Assembly (NCBI GenBank): GCA_029882235.1 | Contig: JAOULB010000090.1 | Location: 1 to 7,746 of the forward strand | DNA from: Gammaproteobacteria bacterium | GTDB lineage: Bacteria; Pseudomonadota; Gammaproteobacteria; UBA6429; Thiohalophilaceae | DNA length: 7,746 nt | Reading direction: 5' to 3' | Shown here: positions 6,486-7,746 of the stretch, in pieces | Layout: each line of letters opens with the position of its first letter | Numbering within the stretch: position 1 is the first letter of the stretch | Program-made: the position numbers and the translations under genes | The notes under the pieces: generated by a model | What the model was told of the DNA's origin: nothing | What the model saw: the letters and a program-made list of their open reading frames with translations, nothing else | Databases searched by the model: none

Positions 6486-6518
6486 TTGCCTGATTAGTGC
6501 TCGATTCTGGTAGAATCG
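6486..6518 (+). promoter_or_regulatory. Extended -10 promoter upstream of the small conserved gene
   Basis: TGG directly followed by TAGAAT (6508-6516) is an extended -10 element, with TTGCCT (6486-6491) as a -35 at 19 bases. The -10 lies inside a perfect inverted repeat, CGATTC/GAATCG (6502-6507 with 6513-6518). The predicted start near 6523 leaves a leader of about 47 bases. Confidence 0.55.
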
Positions 6519-6569
6519 CATTCAGGGTGTGTGAAGTAGTATCGAACAATGGTATGGAGGTTCGGGGAA

Positions 6570-6785
6570 ATGTTTATGAATCATGAGCCAGTTGTAGGAA
6601 ACTGGTATATGAATAAAACGGGTAAGCTGCTCAAAGTTAAATTACTCATGTACGCAGATACGAACCCATCTAGTGTTGTCATTGAGTATCTTGATGGTAG
6701 TCGGCAGATTGTTGATATCAATTCCTGGTCGTGCCTGGAATTACATCGTCACGCGCAGGAAACTGTGCATGTTGGTCTGCACTAA
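6570..6785 (+). CDS. Small conserved protein of unknown function, DUF6763-like (71 aa)
   Basis: The sequence EPVVGNWYMNKTGKLLKVKL, then VVIEYLDGSRQIVDINSW, has the pattern EPVxGNWY..EYxDGtxxxIDxxxW. I recall this from small, uncharacterised gammaproteobacterial proteins (DUF6763-like, from memory, not checked). It reads like a compact beta-strand domain, with alternating hydrophobic residues, no signal peptide and no membrane segment. The ATG at 6570 is chosen because GGAGG (6556-6560) lies nine bases upstream. ATG 6576, two codons later, is also possible. ATG 6549 would put the ribosome binding site inside the gene. It has its own promoter and a strong terminator, so it appears monocistronic. 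Function unknown. Confidence 0.75.
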   Translation: MFMNHEPVVGNWYMNKTGKLLKVKLLMYADTNPSSVVIEYLDGSRQIVDINSWSCLELHRHAQETVHVGLH

Positions 6786-6786
6786 A

Positions 6787-6813
6787 ATTTATCAAATAAA
6801 AGGATTTATCAAA
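6787..6813. repeat. Direct repeat ATTTATCAAA, two copies
   Basis: Two identical 10-base copies at 6787-6796 and 6804-6813, 17 bases start to start, lie in an AT-rich stretch just before the terminator at 6829. They could be a tandem binding site or an AT-rich coincidence. Confidence 0.3.
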
Positions 6814-6828
6814 ATAATATTTATTATT

Positions 6829-6862
6829 AACAAAGCCCGGTTCTGTCCGGGCTTTGTTTTTT
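6829..6862 (+). terminator. Strong intrinsic terminator
   Basis: A perfect 12-bp stem AACAAAGCCCGG/CCGGGCTTTGTT (6829-6840 with 6847-6858), with a GC-rich core and a six-base loop, runs into six T residues. It ends the transcript of the small conserved gene. It also lies only 19 bases before the start of the next gene on the same strand. Confidence 0.92.
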
Positions 6863-6881
6863 CTGACTGGAAAAATAAAAC

Positions 6882-7232
6882 ATGAGCGAGTTAAAAGACT
6901 TGCAGGATCGCCTGCATCAGTTTGCGATTGAGCGTGACTGGGAACAGTTCCATGCGCCAAAAAATCTGGCCATGGCCTTGATTGTTGAGGCGGCCGAGCT
7001 GGTTGAACACTTCCAGTGGTTAAATGAATCTCAAAGCGAGAATCTGACTGAGGAAAAACTGCAGGAAGTTGGCCATGAGCTGGCAGACATTTTTATTTAT
7101 TCACTGCGACTGGCGCAACGCCTCGATATTGATCTGCTCGAAACAGTAAAAGAAAAAATGGCTATCAACGAGAAAAAATATCCAGCCGAAAAAGTCAAAG
7201 GCAGTGCAAAAAAATATACCGAATATGTTTGA
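6882..7232 (+). CDS. MazG-like nucleotide pyrophosphohydrolase
   Basis: 116 residues, one all-alpha MazG/RS21-C6-like domain. The metal-binding signature is visible: IVEAAELVEHFQW with Glu36 and Glu39, then EVGHELADIFIYSLRLA with Glu66 and Asp69. The short length, the FQW after the ExxE helix and the HxPKNLAMAL-type N-terminal part fit the dCTP pyrophosphatase-like subgroup rather than full MazG, which has two domains of about 260 residues. Known of the family: Mg-dependent hydrolysis of (d)NTPs to NMP and pyrophosphate, cleaning the nucleotide pool. Which nucleotide is used here cannot be read from the sequence. The ribosome binding site is poor (GGA about 13 bases upstream). The start lies 19 bases after a strong terminator, so expression must come from read-through or from a start inside or just after the hairpin. 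It converges on gloA with nine bases between stops; CTAA-GAT-TTAG plus six T (7235-7253) is a weak possible terminator. Confidence 0.88.
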   Translation: MSELKDLQDRLHQFAIERDWEQFHAPKNLAMALIVEAAELVEHFQWLNESQSENLTEEKLQEVGHELADIFIYSLRLAQRLDIDLLETVKEKMAINEKKYPAEKVKGSAKKYTEYV

Positions 7233-7241
7233 AGCTAAGAT

Positions 7242-7628
7242 TTAGTGTTTTTTGCCGATTAATTCGATCTGATAACCATCCGGATCTTCAACAAAGGCAA
7301 TAATCGTTGTACCCGCATTCATCGGCCCCGCATCACGAATAATCTTGCCACCACGTTTACGTATTTCATCAGTCGCTTCATAAACATCATCGACCTCAAG
7401 TGCGATATGACCAAAACCACTACCGATATCATATTCAGATGTGTCCCAGTTGTGGGTTAACTCGATGACACTGGAATCTGCTTCGCTGCCATAGCCAATA
7501 AAGGCCAGGGTGAATTTTCCATCCGGGTAATCTTTCTGTCGAAGCAATTTCATGCCCAGCACCTCAGTATAAAACTGGATTGAGTGTTCAAGATTGCCGA
7601 CGCGTAACATGGTGTGAAGGATGCGCAT
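7242..7628 (-). CDS. gloA: Glyoxalase I (lactoylglutathione lyase)
   Basis: 128 residues, against 135 in E. coli, with only the tail shorter. It begins MRILHTMLRVGNLEHSIQFY and ends with FVEDPDGYQIELIGKKH, very close to GloA throughout. The four metal ligands stand at the E. coli positions: His5, Glu56 (VIELTHNW), His74 (GFGHIAL) and Glu122 (YQIELI). Lacking the loop of the longer zinc enzymes, it belongs to the short class, usually activated by nickel or cobalt. Reaction: the glutathione hemithioacetal of methylglyoxal goes to S-lactoylglutathione, in the cytoplasm, implying a glutathione-making cell. The ATG has GAGG six bases upstream. It has its own promoter (7675-7701) and is convergent with the MazG-like gene. 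Confidence 0.96.
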   Translation of the reverse strand: MRILHTMLRVGNLEHSIQFYTEVLGMKLLRQKDYPDGKFTLAFIGYGSEADSSVIELTHNWDTSEYDIGSGFGHIALEVDDVYEATDEIRKRGGKIIRDAGPMNAGTTIIAFVEDPDGYQIELIGKKH

Positions 7629-7674
7629 TTCTTTCCTCAGGTCATTTTCAAACAGAACAACAGGTTTGGTCTAT

Positions 7675-7701
7675 ATTATAGGTTTATGACCCCAATGTGA
7701 A
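7675..7701 (-). promoter_or_regulatory. Promoter of gloA
   Basis: On the minus strand a perfect -10, TATAAT (7680-7675), follows TTCACA (7701-7696) by 15 bases, a short spacer. The predicted start near 7668 gives a leader of about 40 bases containing GAGG. The -10 is part of the palindrome CTATATTATAG (7671-7681), so it also reads as a -10-like sequence on the other strand. Confidence 0.55.
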
Positions 7702-7710
7702 TTTTACAAT

Positions 7711-7746
7711 ATGATGTCGAATAAACGTCTGCCCCTTCTTATCCTG
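7711..7746 (+). CDS. Possible start of a divergent gene (partial, 12 codons)
   Basis: ATG ATG at 7711 opens a frame to the window edge reading MMSNKRLPLLIL. The Lys-Arg followed by a hydrophobic run looks like the start of a signal peptide or membrane anchor. There is no good ribosome binding site upstream, and only 12 codons are visible. The frame lies divergently from gloA, just past its promoter, where a neighbouring gene is plausible. Confidence 0.3.
   Translation, partial: MMSNKRLPLLIL

Noticed and set aside
1..7746. Mobile element, CRISPR, toxin-antitoxin or other multi-gene system
   Set aside because: No transposase, integrase, spaced repeats, paired small genes with overlap, or target-site duplications are visible. 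All long genes are recognisable housekeeping families. MazG-like proteins have sometimes been linked to defence or stress, but nothing beside this one supports that.

Overview
The window looks like chromosomal DNA of a gammaproteobacterium, outside the enterics, with moderate base composition and AT-rich intergenic regions. The reasons are protein-level resemblance to known families: a TrhP/YegQ-type U32 protein, an Rsd/AlgQ anti-sigma factor, a full Slt70-type lytic transglycosylase and a glyoxalase I with the ligand set of E. coli GloA. Rsd/AlgQ in particular is a gammaproteobacterial marker. I cannot place the genus. There is no insertion sequence, phage gene, tRNA, rRNA, CRISPR array or obvious transferred segment.

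Layout. (1) 1-861, minus: the N-terminal 287 codons of trhP (yegQ), running off the left edge. (2) 862-1289: an AT-rich gap of 428 bases with inverted repeats and a consensus -35 box before rsd. (3) 1290-1748, plus: rsd. It converges, across a hairpin, on a 56-codon unknown gene at 1786-1956 (minus) that has its own promoter and a strong ribosome binding site. (4) 2065-2091: an intrinsic terminator, then a 52-codon single-pass membrane protein at 2120-2278 (minus) behind a two-hairpin leader. (5) 2447-4456, minus: slt. (6) 4457-4755: a divergent control region with a promoter for each side and a possible Ile-rich leader peptide. (7) 4756-6435, plus: ilvD. (8) 6570-6785, plus: a small conserved protein of unknown function with its own promoter and a strong terminator. 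(9) 6882-7232, plus: a MazG-like nucleotide pyrophosphohydrolase starting 19 bases after that terminator. (10) 7242-7628, minus: gloA, convergent with it. (11) 7671-7746: the gloA promoter and possibly the first codons of a divergent gene.

The genes are mostly single transcription units with unrelated housekeeping jobs: tRNA wobble modification (trhP), sigma-factor control (rsd), peptidoglycan turnover (slt), branched-chain amino acid synthesis (ilvD), nucleotide pool cleaning (mazG-like) and methylglyoxal detoxification (gloA). I see no multi-gene defence, biosynthetic or mobile system. What is worth a second look is small: two short unknown genes with good expression signals, and several leader or promoter structures (4456-4469, 4663-4728, 6829-6881, 7671-7681). 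These are sequence-level candidates, not demonstrated systems.
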